From the NCBI GenBank assembly GCA_018296165.2, contig JACKQL020000108.1, forward strand, positions 1-64,000: DNA of 64,000 bases, given 5' to 3'. This stretch comes from Termitomyces sp. T153. Its lineage: Eukaryota > Basidiomycota > Agaricomycetes > Agaricales > Lyophyllaceae. A program made the position numbers and the translations under genes. How positions within the stretch are numbered: position 1 is the stretch's first letter; every line of letters starts with the position of its first letter. This document shows positions 30,173 through 42,300 of the stretch, one piece after another. Below the pieces are notes generated by a model that saw only the letters and a list, made by a program, of their open reading frames with translations, did no database searches and was not told the DNA's origin.

Positions 30173-32800
30173 CTACTTGGCGGCGGATTGGTCAAACATG
30201 GGGTCCACCTCAGCATTGTCTTTGATCTCACCCTCTGCATTGTCTTCATCATCTCCTGGGAGAGGGACATGAGCAGGATCAATTGCCATTTCCTCCTCTT
30301 CATCATGAGCCTTGCCCTTGCCTTTATGATCAGGGGATTGAATGATGATACTGTGGGCAGTGATTGCTGCACAAGGGATGGGGGTAGAGGCCGCAGAATG
30401 CACCGATGTCATGGATTGGGGAGGTGCAAGTAGAGACAATATGATGGTGTTTGACAGCGCAATGCTTACTAGCATGGGAGGTAGTAGAGGGGCCTGGCCC
30501 CCATGGCAGAGTTAGTGCCTTCCATAACCAAATAAGAATGTTTGGGCAGGAAGTATGAATGAATAGGTTTATTAAGATGCTGGAACTGTCCCGCATGAAA
30601 CTGTTTAGTTCGCTGAATGCACTCACCAGAGGGGGCTTCCCAGGCCCAAATGGCACCCTCGACAGTCTGTTTATCCACAGCTCCCTGCTTGGTAATACAT
30701 CCAAGGGTGGTGAGGAGGTCAAGGCATGGGTCAACAAAGAACATGGGGAGGAATCTGGAAGCGAAAGGGGTCTTGACCTTGGACCAAGTCTCTGTTTGGT
30801 GATTGTATTCTGCAAGCCAACTATCCTAAATCTGGATCTGCCAGATTTAAGATAGTGAAGATGGTCTTATATCCCACTGGAAAAGGAGACTGAGGGTGAC
30901 CATGAGTCTGTCATATCTCAAGCTCATGCTCCAAGTAGATCTGGAGTTGAAGGGGGTGAATGACAAGAGGGCTGTTAGGGTTCAGAGGGTCAAACAGAAT
31001 TATTGTATGGGTAGCTGAGTCAATTGTGACAAAGGGGTGATGGTTGGGTTGTCCCTTCAAGTTGTCATTCCTCTTGTCACAATTGCCGAATGGATGAGCC
31101 ATAAGTGTCAAGGTTCTAGTGGAGTAAGAAGGCAATGGTGAGAGGTCAGGGATAGATGGATAAGGTGAGTGACCTGACAGGAAAGAGATGGGCACCAGTT
31201 TCATCTCCTTTGCCAGCCCTTTTATAATAGTCAAGAAAACTCATGAGACCCAAAAATATTTGTGGGTCATCAAGAGGTGGTTTTCCAGTTCCACACTCAC
31301 TCAGTTCTTCAATTTTCTCATGCCCCAATAACTTGAGGTAAGGTACTAGTAACTCTAATTCTTTGACCTGATCATAACTCATCCAAGACTTGTCCCCTGC
31401 CTTCCAGAGGACCTCAAACATCACATGAGTTTTACTGCCATGATGCGCCACAATGCACTCTGCAGCCCACTTGTTCTACAATCTGCTCATCCAATTGGCT
31501 GGGGGACAATTGATCATTGTTTGGCTTATGTATCCTGAGCAAGGCAGCATGGAAAACATTGTAATTCCCCTCCTTTTCATGTTGACAGATATGGCACTTG
31601 GAAGGAGTTATTACCAAAGTCTTCCAAGATCTCATATGACCCCCTCATATTTTGGGATCAGTTTCTTTGGGAACCCCTTTGGGTATGTAAAGTTTTTCAT
31701 AGATACATATACCATATCTCCTTTTGTAAATGGGACCCATTGTCTTTGGCAATTGGCATTGCACATCTGTTTCACTTGCATGGCCAATATGCAATTATGA
31801 GTAGCAATCAATGCCAGTTTGAGTCTTTGAGCAAATACCATTACCCCAGCAAATTTGTTGGTGCCTGCATTATTCCAGATCATAGGTTGAGGCCTTCCAG
31901 AGTTGAGGAAGAATGGGGAGTAGCCAGTAGTCTCAGACCTAGCTGAATTGATAGCAAATTCTATGGCAGGTATCTTTGCCATCCAATTCTGAAGTTGATC
32001 CCCTACACACTGTTGTATCATTTGTACCATGGTTCTGTTAATGTGTTCTGTCAATCCATCCAATCAGGGATGATATGCAGATGACATTCTTAGCTGGGTC
32101 CCAATTAGATCATGTAAGTGGGTCCAGAAGGTGCTCATGAAGTACAAGTCACAATTGCTGACAATGGTCCTAGGAAGCCCATGATACTTATAATTTTCAG
32201 CAAATATTAGTTCTGCCACCTGTTGGGTGGTATAATTTATTCAGTTAAGGACAATGTGTACTATGGCTGTCAGCAGATCAATAATTTCAGTAATTGAATT
32301 GTAAGTCCTGTTTCAATCCTTCAATCCTGGAAGCAGTCCCATGAAGTCAATGCCAATCACTTCCCAAGGAAGGGTTGGCACCTTTAATGGCTGAGGCAGT
32401 CCATATGGTTTGTGGTTTGATGGCTTGTTTCTTCTGCATGTGGAGCATGTGTTGCAGTATTCTTGTATGTTGTGAGCCATGGTCTTCTACCAGACCTGGT
32501 CATGGAGGTACAGCAGAGTCTTATGGGGCCCTAGGTGAGCCAACAGTGTGTGTGCTTCTGATATGACAATCTCTCAGACATTACATCCCTGGACAATGAT
32601 GGCTGGGATACATAGGAGTAGTTTCCCTTCTGTCTGTACAAATATCAGTTTGTCTTCTGTGACCTCATAATTCTTATAGGCTTGGAAGTGTTCGAGAACC
32701 AACTTGAATAGTTTATCTTTGTGGTAATGCCCTTTTACTGATGCTACTAGGTCAATAGGATCTTTCCCAAAACTCAGCAATTCTTCAAGGGTCAGTGGTG
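30173..32800 (-). mobile_element. Truncated Ty3/gypsy element (integrase to C-terminus), CpG-poor
   Basis: Read on the minus strand: an integrase N-terminal region (HYHKDKLFKLVLEHFQAYKNY near 32700), the core with IGIDFMGLLPGL (about 32350), SNCDLYFMSTFW (about 32140) and GLTEHINRTMVQMIQQ (about 32050), then IPAIEFAINSARSETTGYSP and GDMVYVSMKNFTYPKG (31980-31690), and a C-terminal chromo-like part with FEVLWKAGDKSWMSYDQVKE (31420-31360). The frame is broken in several places. Gag, protease, RT and LTRs are missing on the 5' side. It belongs to a different gypsy lineage from A and B. The tail (30475-30173) encodes an acidic stretch ending QSAAK. Confidence 0.8.
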
Positions 32801-33124
32801 TCCACATGCTAAGCAATGTGCTGATGTGGTGGATGTGGCTTGGGTTTTTGGATCTGAGGGCAGTAGGGGAGGCAGTGGGGGCTGTAGGTGGTGTTTTGGG
32901 AGGGAGAGGGGGTGGGACAGGGGAGGACAGGAGGAGGGGTGGAGGGTGTGGGGTGGAGGGACAACAGGCAGAAAGGGAGGGGTGGGGGTGGGTAAGGGGG
33001 AGGGGAAGGGGGAGGGGAATGGATGAGGATGGAGTAGATAGCAAGGAGGAGAAGAGTGAGGGTGTTTAGATTATAGATGGTAGATGTGTTTGGGTTTATG
33101 TAGGAGTAGAGTTTTATGTGGTGG
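32801..33124. repeat. G-rich tract and copy of the 29.3-kb flank
   Basis: About 32860-33060 is strongly purine-rich on the plus strand with many GGGG runs. 33064-33120 then matches 29324-29390 (GATTATAGATG...TTTGGGTTTATGTAGGAG). This copy was split by the solo LTR at 33125. Confidence 0.7.
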
Positions 33125-34182
33125 TGTCAGGTTCCACTGACTACAGGCGCTCAGCTACACTGGGTGAGTCCTTACTAGGTGGATGCAATATCCTGCACTT
33201 ATAACCTGGCACTCCAGGGTTGGTGCAGACTACAGGGATTTGCAAGGAGAAGCCAAGAGAATTAGTCCAAGCAAGTCTGGAGTGGTCCAGAGAAGTCTAA
33301 GACCAAGTATATTTAACATCAGGCTTGGGCAGGCATCAGAAACATATTTGTAGGTGCATAAATGGACTGTGGGGCAAGTGGAGGCTTTGCAAGTGATGGG
33401 AGTGGAGCTAGAGTTTGATGGGGGATCAATCAAGACTGATGGATTCTGGGGCTGAGCATAGGGCAAGGTCCAGAGTTGTCATAAGAATGTTTGAAGGTTT
33501 GTAGGGTGTGTGCAGAGTTTGTAATGACATCAGAGGTGAAAGGAACTTAGAAATAACAAAGAAAACAGAGACAGTTGAGATGAGACAAAGGCAAGACAAG
33601 ATGAAATTGAGAAAAGAGATAGATTCAAGACTCAAAGTAAGAATGGAGACAAAACAGAGAGAAACACAAGACACAAGTAACCAGTTAAAGTAATATCAAG
33701 ACTAAAGTAACAAATGTTATCCTACACCTTATATACTAACTACTGGACCTTCTCCAGGAGTTGAGGTCATGACAGCGGGGCTCATTGGAGCTGCACAGGG
33801 TTGACAGGTGTCAGTTCTGATTGAAGGGCAGGCCACAACAACATTTTGATGGGGATGCAGTCTGTCCTGAAGTTGTTGGGGAACCCCAGAGTGGTCATGC
33901 AGGTTGCAGGGGTGGTCTAGTGATGTACATCTGTGCCAAGGGAAGTGTTGGAGAGGCTTGGAGGCTTCATAAGCAAGAGTGGAAGCTGAGGAGGCCCACA
34001 GGGGGTGTGTCAGGGTTTGCCAGGAGGTCATTGGAGTTTGCCAAGGAAGCACCAGAGTTGGCTGGGGCAGGCACCATGAATTAACAAAGGTTGGGGTGGG
34101 TTGGGGGGAATGTTGGAGAGTGCTCCAGGGAGGCAGAGTGTCCTGGGGGAAAGGTCCAGAGGTGTGGGAGTGGGTCATGACA
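33125..34182 (-). repeat. Solo LTR, reverse orientation, TSD GGTGG
   Basis: Reverse complement of the 13373-type LTR: begins TGTCAGGTTCC and ends GGGTCATGACA. Flanking 5-bp direct repeats GGTGG (33120-33124, 34183-34187) are perfect. CpG is almost gone (CGCTCAG survives), so it is an old copy. Confidence 0.88.
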
Positions 34183-34187
34183 GGTGG

Positions 34188-34740
34188 GAGATACCCATGC
34201 ACAAGAGTTTTAGTGTGGTTGGAGATGCTGTGCAGATTAGATCCCACATTTGTATTTCTACTGGGTTTGGTTGTGGAATAGATGTGATGTTGAGTAAGTA
34301 TGCTTGGCTCTCATACAACTCTTGAGGAGTTTGCAATAATGATACAGTAAATGCACTGTCTAGAACTGTTCCTGTCAGATTAATCTCTGACTAGTGCTGT
34401 CCTGGCATTTCTGGCATTTGAGTCCTGGTCCTTGTTCAATCTCACAGTACTAGTGACCTGGTCAAACAAATATTATGATCATGTATTATGTAATCATTGA
34501 CTTACCACCATCTTCAATTTCAATCTCAGTGAATTGGATCAGTCATCTGGCATGCATACATGTGTATCTGAAGTATCTAAACTTAAGGGCTGGACTTTGC
34601 AATGAAAAGGAAATACAAATATTTAACTACAACTACTTTTGATGGATGAGTTGTATGATACATGCACTATTTGGATGAGGATTTGGATCCCAATTGTGGA
34701 AGAGAGTTTGTGGATTGAATTACAGATAGGGGGTGGGGAG
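34188..34740 (+). repeat. Dispersed ~430-bp repeat unit
   Basis: Contains, in order, CTCTTGAGGAG (about 34319), GATGCACTGT-type and CTAGTGCTG motifs, GAGTCCTGGTCCTTG (about 34420), a stretch CATCTGGCATGCATACATGTG (34546-34566), and GGATCCCAATTGTGGAAGAG (about 34685). The same order, inverted, is found twice at 35370-36030. Nature unknown. Confidence 0.6.
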
Positions 34741-34779
34741 TGTGTTTGAGAGGGATGCCTAGCCTAAATTTGAGAAAGA

Positions 34780-35030
34780 GGAACAAAGGCAAGTTTGTAA
34801 TGACCCACAAAAACAAGGAAGCCATCCATGATGTCTTGATATCCTTGTAGAATATTGGCATTGTAGTTCTCTGCTTCATCAAGATACACATTCCACACCC
34901 AAGCATTCTTGCCAAACTCCTCTCCCAGCTTATCTGCACAATACTTTTGCTTATAATCATAGATTTGACTATCTGAGAGAGCATTTTGAATTCTCATTCT
35001 CAGCCCAAGCCTTGCTGTGGTTATTGTTTG
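34780..35030 (-). pseudogene. DUF6535-type N-terminal fragment
   Basis: On the minus strand a frame reads KYCADKLGEEFGKNAW, VWNVYLDEAENYNANILQ and GYQDIMDGFLVFVG. This resembles the start of DUF6535 proteins, multi-copy membrane proteins of basidiomycetes (family pattern: W..Y...A...D...V..W....D.LLVFAG). Only this segment is present; the expected transmembrane helices are missing and the frame stops at about 34764. CpG is depleted as in the surrounding repeats. Confidence 0.55.
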
Positions 35031-35369
35031 CTGCCTCAAGTGCCATAGTACCTATTGATGATGACATGATATTTGACAGGCCTGTCATTGTGAGATATTG
35101 AACAAGGATGAGCAAAAGAACTATGTATGAGATGTAAGAAAGAGGTTGGAATGGCAGAAGTACTGTCACACCACCAACATGCTGCAGTCTGCTGAGATAG
35201 ATGCCCATCAAGCAAACCTCAAGGCATCCAGTGGCCTCCTTCCTCAGGCTCAGATCAGCTTGGGGTTGGTCATATTCATTGCATGTCAAAGGGCAGCAAA
35301 AAGTCTGATCAAGTGCAAGGTGTTTGAGAGAGATTATCAGAGCATGGATTACATCTCCATCACCAACCC

Positions 35370-36040
35370 ATGGCCATTTCCTCAATGGATATGAGCCACC
35401 AGCACAACTTGGATTTGAATCTGAATCACTTATCATACAAATCATCCATTGAAGCTTTAGATACACACATCTGCCAGATGACTAATTTAAACTTCATTGC
35501 AAAACTCAAATTCCAATTCACTGAAACTGAAGCTAGTGCTAAGTCAATCCAGGTCCTATTAAATCAGTCAATGATAGATAACCATGATAATTCACTGGGC
35601 AGACCAGGACAAGGACCTCAATGTGAGAAATGCTGGAACACCATGAGTTAGAGATTATTTGACAGAAACAGTTATATACAGTGCAGGTACTGTGTTGTTA
35701 GGGTGGGCTCCTCAAGAGACTTATTGCAAGGATACTTGTTAGCATGTCTATAATTCAAACTATAAACTCTCTTCTACAACTGGAATTTAAATCTGAATCA
35801 TGTATCCATACAAATCATCCATCAAAAGTAGTTGTTAGTTATTTCCTTTTCCTTTTGGAGTCCAGCCCTTGACTTCAGATACACATGTATGCCATATGAC
35901 TGATTTAAACTTCATAGCAACACTCAAATTCCAATCAACTGAAACTGAAGCAAGTAGTCAGGTCAATATTGATCCAGGTCCCATTTGATCAGCCAATGAT
36001 AAATAGTCATGATATTTCACTCACAGGTGGTACAGTCAAT
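35370..36040 (-). repeat. Two inverted copies of the 34.3-kb repeat unit
   Basis: 35370-35730 and 35760-36040 both carry, in reverse, the motifs of the 34188-34740 unit. They include ACATCTGCCAGATGAC / ACATGTATGCCATATGAC, CAATTCACTGAAACTGAAGC / CAATCAACTGAAACTGAAGC and the CTGGAATTTAAATCTGAATC-type end. Together with the plus copy they form a large imperfect inverted repeat centred near 35.1 kb. Confidence 0.6.
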
Positions 36041-36400
36041 ATCATATATTAGAACCTTGTAACTACAAGGCAGCCTTGATATATTACAGCTTGTAATGCA
36101 AAAAGTTTGTCAATTGGAAGATTGAATCTGTGACCACAATCCCAAAAACAACCATCAGTACAACAATAACCACTTGACCATGGAACAGTGATTATAATAC
36201 AAACTAACACTAATACTAACCCCTTTGAAATATCCCTGCTACCCTAAGCATATTAACAAAACCTTAACACAACCTTAACACAACATAACCAAACCTTTAA
36301 CTACCTAACCAGGCTAACCATGTACTCAACAGGCAGGCCTGTGGGTACATAGCCCTGATGTGTTAAAATTTATCACTCAATTTGTTAGTTTAATGGTTTT
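36041..36400. other. AT-rich spacer, nothing recognised
   Basis: Low-complexity AT-rich sequence with repeated CTAACC/ACCTTAAC-like motifs (36230-36330). No gene. Confidence 0.4.
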
Positions 36401-36409
36401 ATAGTGTCT

Positions 36410-37090
36410 TCCTTGGAATTGTGCCCATCACCCAGAAGCTTGTTGTTTTAATTCTCTTTGGTTTAACAGCTACACATCTACATGCAAAGATGGTGACAAA
36501 ATCATTAAAAGGAAAAATGCCATCCAAATTTTGGCACAAGTGCACTCCTGACTACTCATATATGAGGAAAATAGGTTGTCAAGCATTTGTTCTGATCCTG
36601 AACCAACATAATCCAAAGCTTAATATATGAGATGTAGAATGTATCCTAATTAGCTATGGACAAAGCTCAAAGGCATACCAATGCTATGATCTCGAGACAT
36701 GTAAAATGACAAATCCTTTCATGTTCAATTCTTAGAATGACACAATGGACATCCTATTATAGACAAGCTTGAAGAGAGTAATAAGGAGCCTGAATCTATT
36801 AGCTGGATCAAGGAGAAATCCACAGATATACCTCACCTTGCTAATTCTGATGATGACAACCCACCAACCAACATTCAAAGTGTCACTTGATAATTCAATC
36901 CAGACTTGCATAGAGAAGACTATTCAGGAATAACAGGAGTCAGGGGATCATATTCATGCATCCAGAGCTGAAAAGAGACAACACAGAGCTGACCAGAGGA
37001 AAAATATAGTAGCATGAGCAATTAATAGCAATGAAGCCCAAGATAATGGGAATACCATGGTCAACACTCCTAATCATGAAATATAGTGCC
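36410..37090 (+). mobile_element. Ty1/copia integrase-region relic
   Basis: The plus strand encodes KMPSKFWHKCTPDYSYMRKI, GCQAFVLILNQHNPKLNI, then after a stop DVECILISYGQSSKAYQCYD and LETCKMTNPF. This order (GKTPFE.W...P...LR..GC.AFV..., ..R...C..GY...SKAY.C.D) is the well-known segment downstream of the copia integrase core. Stops and lack of CpG show it is dead. No LTR or RT was found. A solo LTR inserted just downstream. Confidence 0.75.
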
Positions 37091-37186
37091 AAACAACATT
37101 GACAGGTCATCTGTCAATGTCCATCACACATTGCCAGGTTCTTCTAGAATCCTCCTTGCATACTCTCATATCTGTATATTCATCCA

Positions 37187-38311
37187 TGTCAGGTTCCGCT
37201 GACCACAGGGGCTCAGCTACACTGGGCGAGTCCTTACTAGGCGGATACAATTCCCTGCACTGACAACTGGGCACTTGGAGGTGTTCCAAACACCGGGGAC
37301 CTGTGAGGATAGCCAGAGGAAATTGATCTGGGTAAGTCCAGGGAGGTCTGGAGGAGTAGAGGATGAGTTGCGAGGAAGGGGGACGGGCTTGGCGGGGTTC
37401 AGGCATAGTCTGTGTGTGAGTATTGCAGGTGCAGAGAAGGCAGAGGCCAGAGCCAGAGTTCTGACAGGGGATCAACAGGGATTGATGGGGTTTGGAGCCA
37501 AGTGTATAGCAGGGTCTGGGATTGGTAAAGAGTGTCTGAGGTTTGTAATTGTAACTGCAGAGTTTGTGAGGACATTATGGTCGAGAGGACTTGAACATGA
37601 TAGACAGAATCAAATAAGATGAGATGGAGTCAAACAGAATGAGACAAAGACAAGATGAGAACAAGAATAGATTCAGGTGGAGACACGGAATGATAACAAA
37701 AAGATAACAGAATAGAGGCGAGATAAGACCAGGAGACTGAGAATAGGGAAATGAGACACAGGACATGAAACACACAAAGAAACAATCAGAAACACATCAG
37801 GAAAGGCTGGTAAGTAGGTAGTTAATCTCAAGACTAGAGTACAAGGAGCTACTCTATGTCTTATATACTGACTACTGAAGAGCTCCAGGGATGTCGGCTG
37901 TGGTGGCAGGGCTTGGTGGAGCTTGATGGAGTTGACAGGTGTTGGTTACGACTAGAGGGCGGGCCACATTGATATGTTGATGGGATCAATTGTGATGCAG
38001 TCCATTCCAAAGTTGTCATGATATCCCAGGGTAAGTTGGGGGAGCTAGGGTGTTGAGTTGATGATGTGTAATGGGGTCAGGCATGGTGGGGGAGTGGTCC
38101 CAGAGGCTCAGGAAGTCCAGGGGAAGTGCTGGCAGCTGTGGAGAAGACATTGGAGTTGGCCAGGGGGCCATCGGAGTTAGCCAAAAATGTGTTGGAGTTA
38201 GCTGGAGTAGGCGCAGAGTGCTGGGAAAGTTCAATGAAGCATCAGGGGGGGTTCTGGAGGGATGGGGGTTTGTCGGGCAATGTATGGGGCTTCAGGGAAT
38301 GGGTCGTGACA
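37187..38311 (-). repeat. Solo LTR, reverse orientation, TSD ATCCA/ATCCG
   Basis: Begins TGTCAGGTTCCGCTGACC and ends GGGTCGTGACA, 1,125 bp. Flanks are ATCCA (37182-37186) and ATCCG (38312-38316), a target duplication with one mismatch that a CG-to-CA change would explain. It keeps more CG than the solo LTRs at 11711 and 33125, so it is of intermediate age. Confidence 0.85.
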
Positions 38312-38316
38312 ATCCG

Positions 38317-38774
38317 GGTATAAAATTTATAATAAAGAACTAAAAAAATCAACTCTAAGTAGAGGAGTAGGTGACCCCCCTCCTACACCTCTTATGAGAG
38401 GGGTTGAATGTGACACTCAAGTGCTTGACATCCACAACTGAAGTGGAATACAATAGATTGGAATATATGGGAGACTACTTCATTTATGTAGAGGCAACTT
38501 CTAGAGGGCTGTGACTCAGTTACACAGCTGGGAGAAGGAAATACAAAGTCTATTCAACACTATACAATTCATATAGATATAACTACATACTTTCCTCAAG
38601 GATATCCAAAAAGAACAGATCTAGGGATGGCTTGAAAAATATAAAAACAACTGAACAGAACAACAGGAAGAAGCTAAGCCTAAAATGAGGTGTGCTCCAT
38701 AATTTTATTAGCTCACACATGCTGATTGCCTCATAGTCCCATTGACAATAAGTACATACCATTGAACATGTACT
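38317..38774. other. Spacer with a dispersed repeat
   Basis: No gene. 38530-38640 resembles 19575-19680 (repeat of unknown type). The sequence is AT-rich and CpG-poor. Confidence 0.45.
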
Positions 38775-38779
38775 AGTTG

Positions 38780-39219
38780 TGTTAGGGGATGTCTCACTTG
38801 TTTTCCCTTCTCCTTCTCCAGTTCTTATCAGATTTGCTCTGTTATAGTTTTCCTTTATTCTCCTTCCTTTTCCCTATCTATTGGTCCTAGTTTCAGCCCT
38901 CAGGCTACACTGGTTCTCTGTCAATAATCCAGACAAGTATGGCCCCTTTGATACTGCCACTGGCTTATGTAACTGCTGACCAATTGCTGACACATCACTT
39001 GTGTCTTTTTTCTCTGTCATACTGTACAGTTGTTTCTCACACTTCTGAAGCCTCTGAAGCATCACATCTGGCCTAGAGAATCCCCAGACTTGTTCTCTTT
39101 GGATTTTTCTTTGCCAGGTGAGTAGTTATCTTAGTAGACACTGTACAGTACTGAATAACTTTGGATTTCCCTTTGCTAGCTGTGTGATTGAGCCACAGCC
39201 TCCAGAGGTTGCCCTTACA
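38780..39219 (+). repeat. 5' LTR of gypsy B
   Basis: A 440-bp LTR; AGACTTGTTCT at 39086-39096 is the predicted RNA start. It is very similar to the 3' LTR, with a few visible differences (TGTTAGG vs TGTCAGG, ATTTTTC vs ATTTCCC), so the insertion is not extremely old. Confidence 0.88.
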
Positions 39220-39221
39220 GC

Positions 39222-39232
39222 AGAACAAGTCT
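39222..39232 (+). other. Predicted self-priming primer site of gypsy B
   Basis: AGAACAAGTCT two bases after the LTR is the exact reverse complement of AGACTTGTTCT at 39086-39096. The position equals that in gypsy A. Confidence 0.7.
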
Positions 39233-39335
39233 CTAGATTCTGTCTTGGAGCCCCCTTTTTGGTTACTTGAGCTTCTACTTGGTTCTTCAAAAGGTCTCTC
39301 CCATATCAGTGTCTTAGTGCCCCTGTGCCCTTCCT

Positions 39336-42300
39336 ATGACCCAGCCAACCCCTCCAGCACCTCCTCCTGATGCTTCAAGCCCCCAGGACAGTGCCTGGAG
39401 TTGTTTGCTGTTCCTGGAGACACAGGTTCAAGTTACACAAGCCTCCCTTACTTTCCACATGGCTGAACTCACTGGACTCCATCAAACTACTGAAGCAGTG
39501 TCCCTTTCTCTACAAGCCCTTCTGGAATATCTCCCCCTTGCTCCTACCACTCCTTTGATGCCCCCAGCAGATGCAGAATGGTTTGTGTCTGCACCTAGCT
39601 CAGGCTTTTTGGCTTCAGCTGCTGCAGAATAGTCTGTGTCTGCATCTAATTTAGGCCTTTTAGCTCCTTGTTCCAAACTCCCTTATCCTGCACTCCCTGA
39701 TGTATATGATGGAGATCATAAGGCTAGAGAACATTTTCTCCAGTCCTGCATTACCTATATCCAGCTGAGTAGTGAAGCCTTTACCTCGGATGCCTTGAAA
39801 TTGCCTGGGTCCTCTCCTGCATAAAGGCTGGTCAAGCCTCAACTTATGCACTGCATATCTTTTGATGCCCAGGAGGAGTGGAGAGTTTCTCTAGCTGGAC
39901 AGAGTTTGAGAAGGAATCCTGAGCAGAGTTCTTCCCCATTGACTCCACCAAAACCGTAGCTCTTTCCCTTTAAGACCAAACTCAGTATGGTCAAGGAAAG
40001 CATTCACTTGATGAGTACATTAATTCCTTTCATGCCTTAGTTGAACAGGCTGAATATCCAGATGGTCTACAACTCTGCTTAACCTTTTGTGATAGACTAC
40101 ACCCCTCTCTCAGGGATCATATTGACAGCATGGCAGAGGGGTGCCCAGATAATGAGCATGTCAATACCTGGTACAAGGTGGCATGCAAGCAGTGGCAGCT
40201 CATGGAACTGCAATGTGAGTTGTGGCAGACACAACCCTCAACCTTCCCTTTTTCTCATGGAGAGTTCACCCCCCAAGCTTCCTATTCTGCACCTGCATTA
40301 GCATCATCACAACCAGGTGCAGCTCCTTTCTTCATGCCTTATGTTGCTCCTCTGTGCTCCCTACTCCAAGAAGTCCCAATGGATGTTGATACTTCCAGAC
40401 AGTAGTCCACTACCCCTTTGCTGTGTCAATGCTGTGGGAAGGCAGGTCATTTTGCCTGTTACTGTCCTCAAGGGCTAGAAGTTTGCTACTTGTCAGCATC
40501 AGAGCAAGAAGAGCTGCTCATTCAACTCCTTGCAGCCTGGGACACCATAGGAATCCCCTCTCTGAATGCACCTATAGCTGTCCATTCAGAGGAAGCAGCT
40601 AATGTATTAGAGGAGGTTCCTACAGAGTCTGAGGATTTTTAAAAGGGCAACAGATGACCAGTATGCCCCTGTTGCCCAGTACTAATTGTTTTGCCCCCCT
40701 GTCTATAGAATCAAATATATCTGTTGCCATTGTTGATACTATGCCTAAAACAATAAGCCCCTCCTCAGATGTACAAACTTCCCCTCCAGTTAAAGTCTCA
40801 GCTGGAAACACACTCCCTAGCTCACACCTTTGGATCCCTGCATGGGAACGCCACCTCCCCTATCATTATGTTGTTGCTTCCACCCCTTCTACCAACTCCT
40901 TGAAGCTACAAGTGAAAATTGAGATGATGGACACCCAGCAGATCCAAAGTGTGGTTGCCCTCCTTGACAGTGTTGCAACAGGCCTCTTCCTTGACACTAA
41001 CTATGTGCAACAACACTGCCTAACCACTCGCCCCCTTTCTTGTCCTATCCCTGTATACAATGTTGATTGTACACTCAATGAAGCTGGCTCTATTTGCTTT
41101 ATGGTAGACCTGGTCCTCCACTACCAAGACCACTCAGAGCAAGCCACTTTTGCTGTTACTAGTTTGGAAAAGAAAGACATGATCTTGGAGTTCACCTGGT
41201 TACATGAACACAACCCAGAGATTGACTGGACTAAGGGTGAGGTGAAGATGAGTTGTTGCCCACATTGCTGTATTATCTGTGCAGAAGAAGCCCATAAAGA
41301 GCAGAGAGCCAAAGTTTGTGAGCATGCTGCTATGCATGCCTGTTGCACTGGGCATCTCCCTTATGCTGATCTCAACCTCCTGAGTCCCCCCCTCTGGCAT
41401 TCCCTCATAGAGAGGCCCTCTACAAGGATGTCTGAGGTGTTGGGTATGAATCTCCAGAGGAAGAGGAAGGTGAAGGAGAATGGACCCATACTCTAGATGC
41501 AGAGTCCCCAGATGAGACCATAGAGGTGGGTGATCAGATCTATGCTACAACCCTCTGCCCCCCTCCTACAGTGGCAGAGATTTGGGCCAGTCAGACAACT
41601 TCTCAGCATCTGGCTGAGGCATTTGTGGCAAACTCACAGCCCAAGCCTTTTCATAGCACTGTTCCCAATCACCTCCATAACTTTGAGGATGTATTCTCCA
41701 AGGCCTCCTTTGATTCACTTCCAGAGAACACTTGTGCCCTGTGAACAGAATGAGCTGGACACTTTCCTGCAGGAGAATCTTAGCTCAGGATGAATATGAC
41801 TCTCCAAGTCTCCAATGGCCTCCCCAGTCTTCTTGATTAAGAAGAAGGATGGGTCTCTTTGTCTGGTTCAGGATTATCATGTCCTGAATGTGATAACAGT
41901 GAAGAATCACTATCCTTTGCTACTCATTTCAGAACTTGTCACTAACCTTTGAGGTGCACACTATTTCACAAAGTTGGATGTCTGCTGGGGCTACAACAAT
42001 GTATGCATCAAAGAAGGGGATGAGTGGAAGGCAGCATTCCAAACTAATTGTGGACTCTTTGAACCTCTAGTAATGTTCTTTGGTCTCACCAATAGTCCAG
42101 ACACCTTCCAGACTATGATGAATGACATTTTCTATGATCTGATTGTGGAAGGTGTTGTCTGTGTGTATCTTGACAATATCCTCATCTACACAAGAACTCT
42201 GGAAGAGCATTGCTGGGTCACACACATAGTCTTGGAATGCCTCTGCTAACACCAGCTCTATTTAAAGCCTCAGAAGTGCAAATTTGAACAGACTAAAGTG

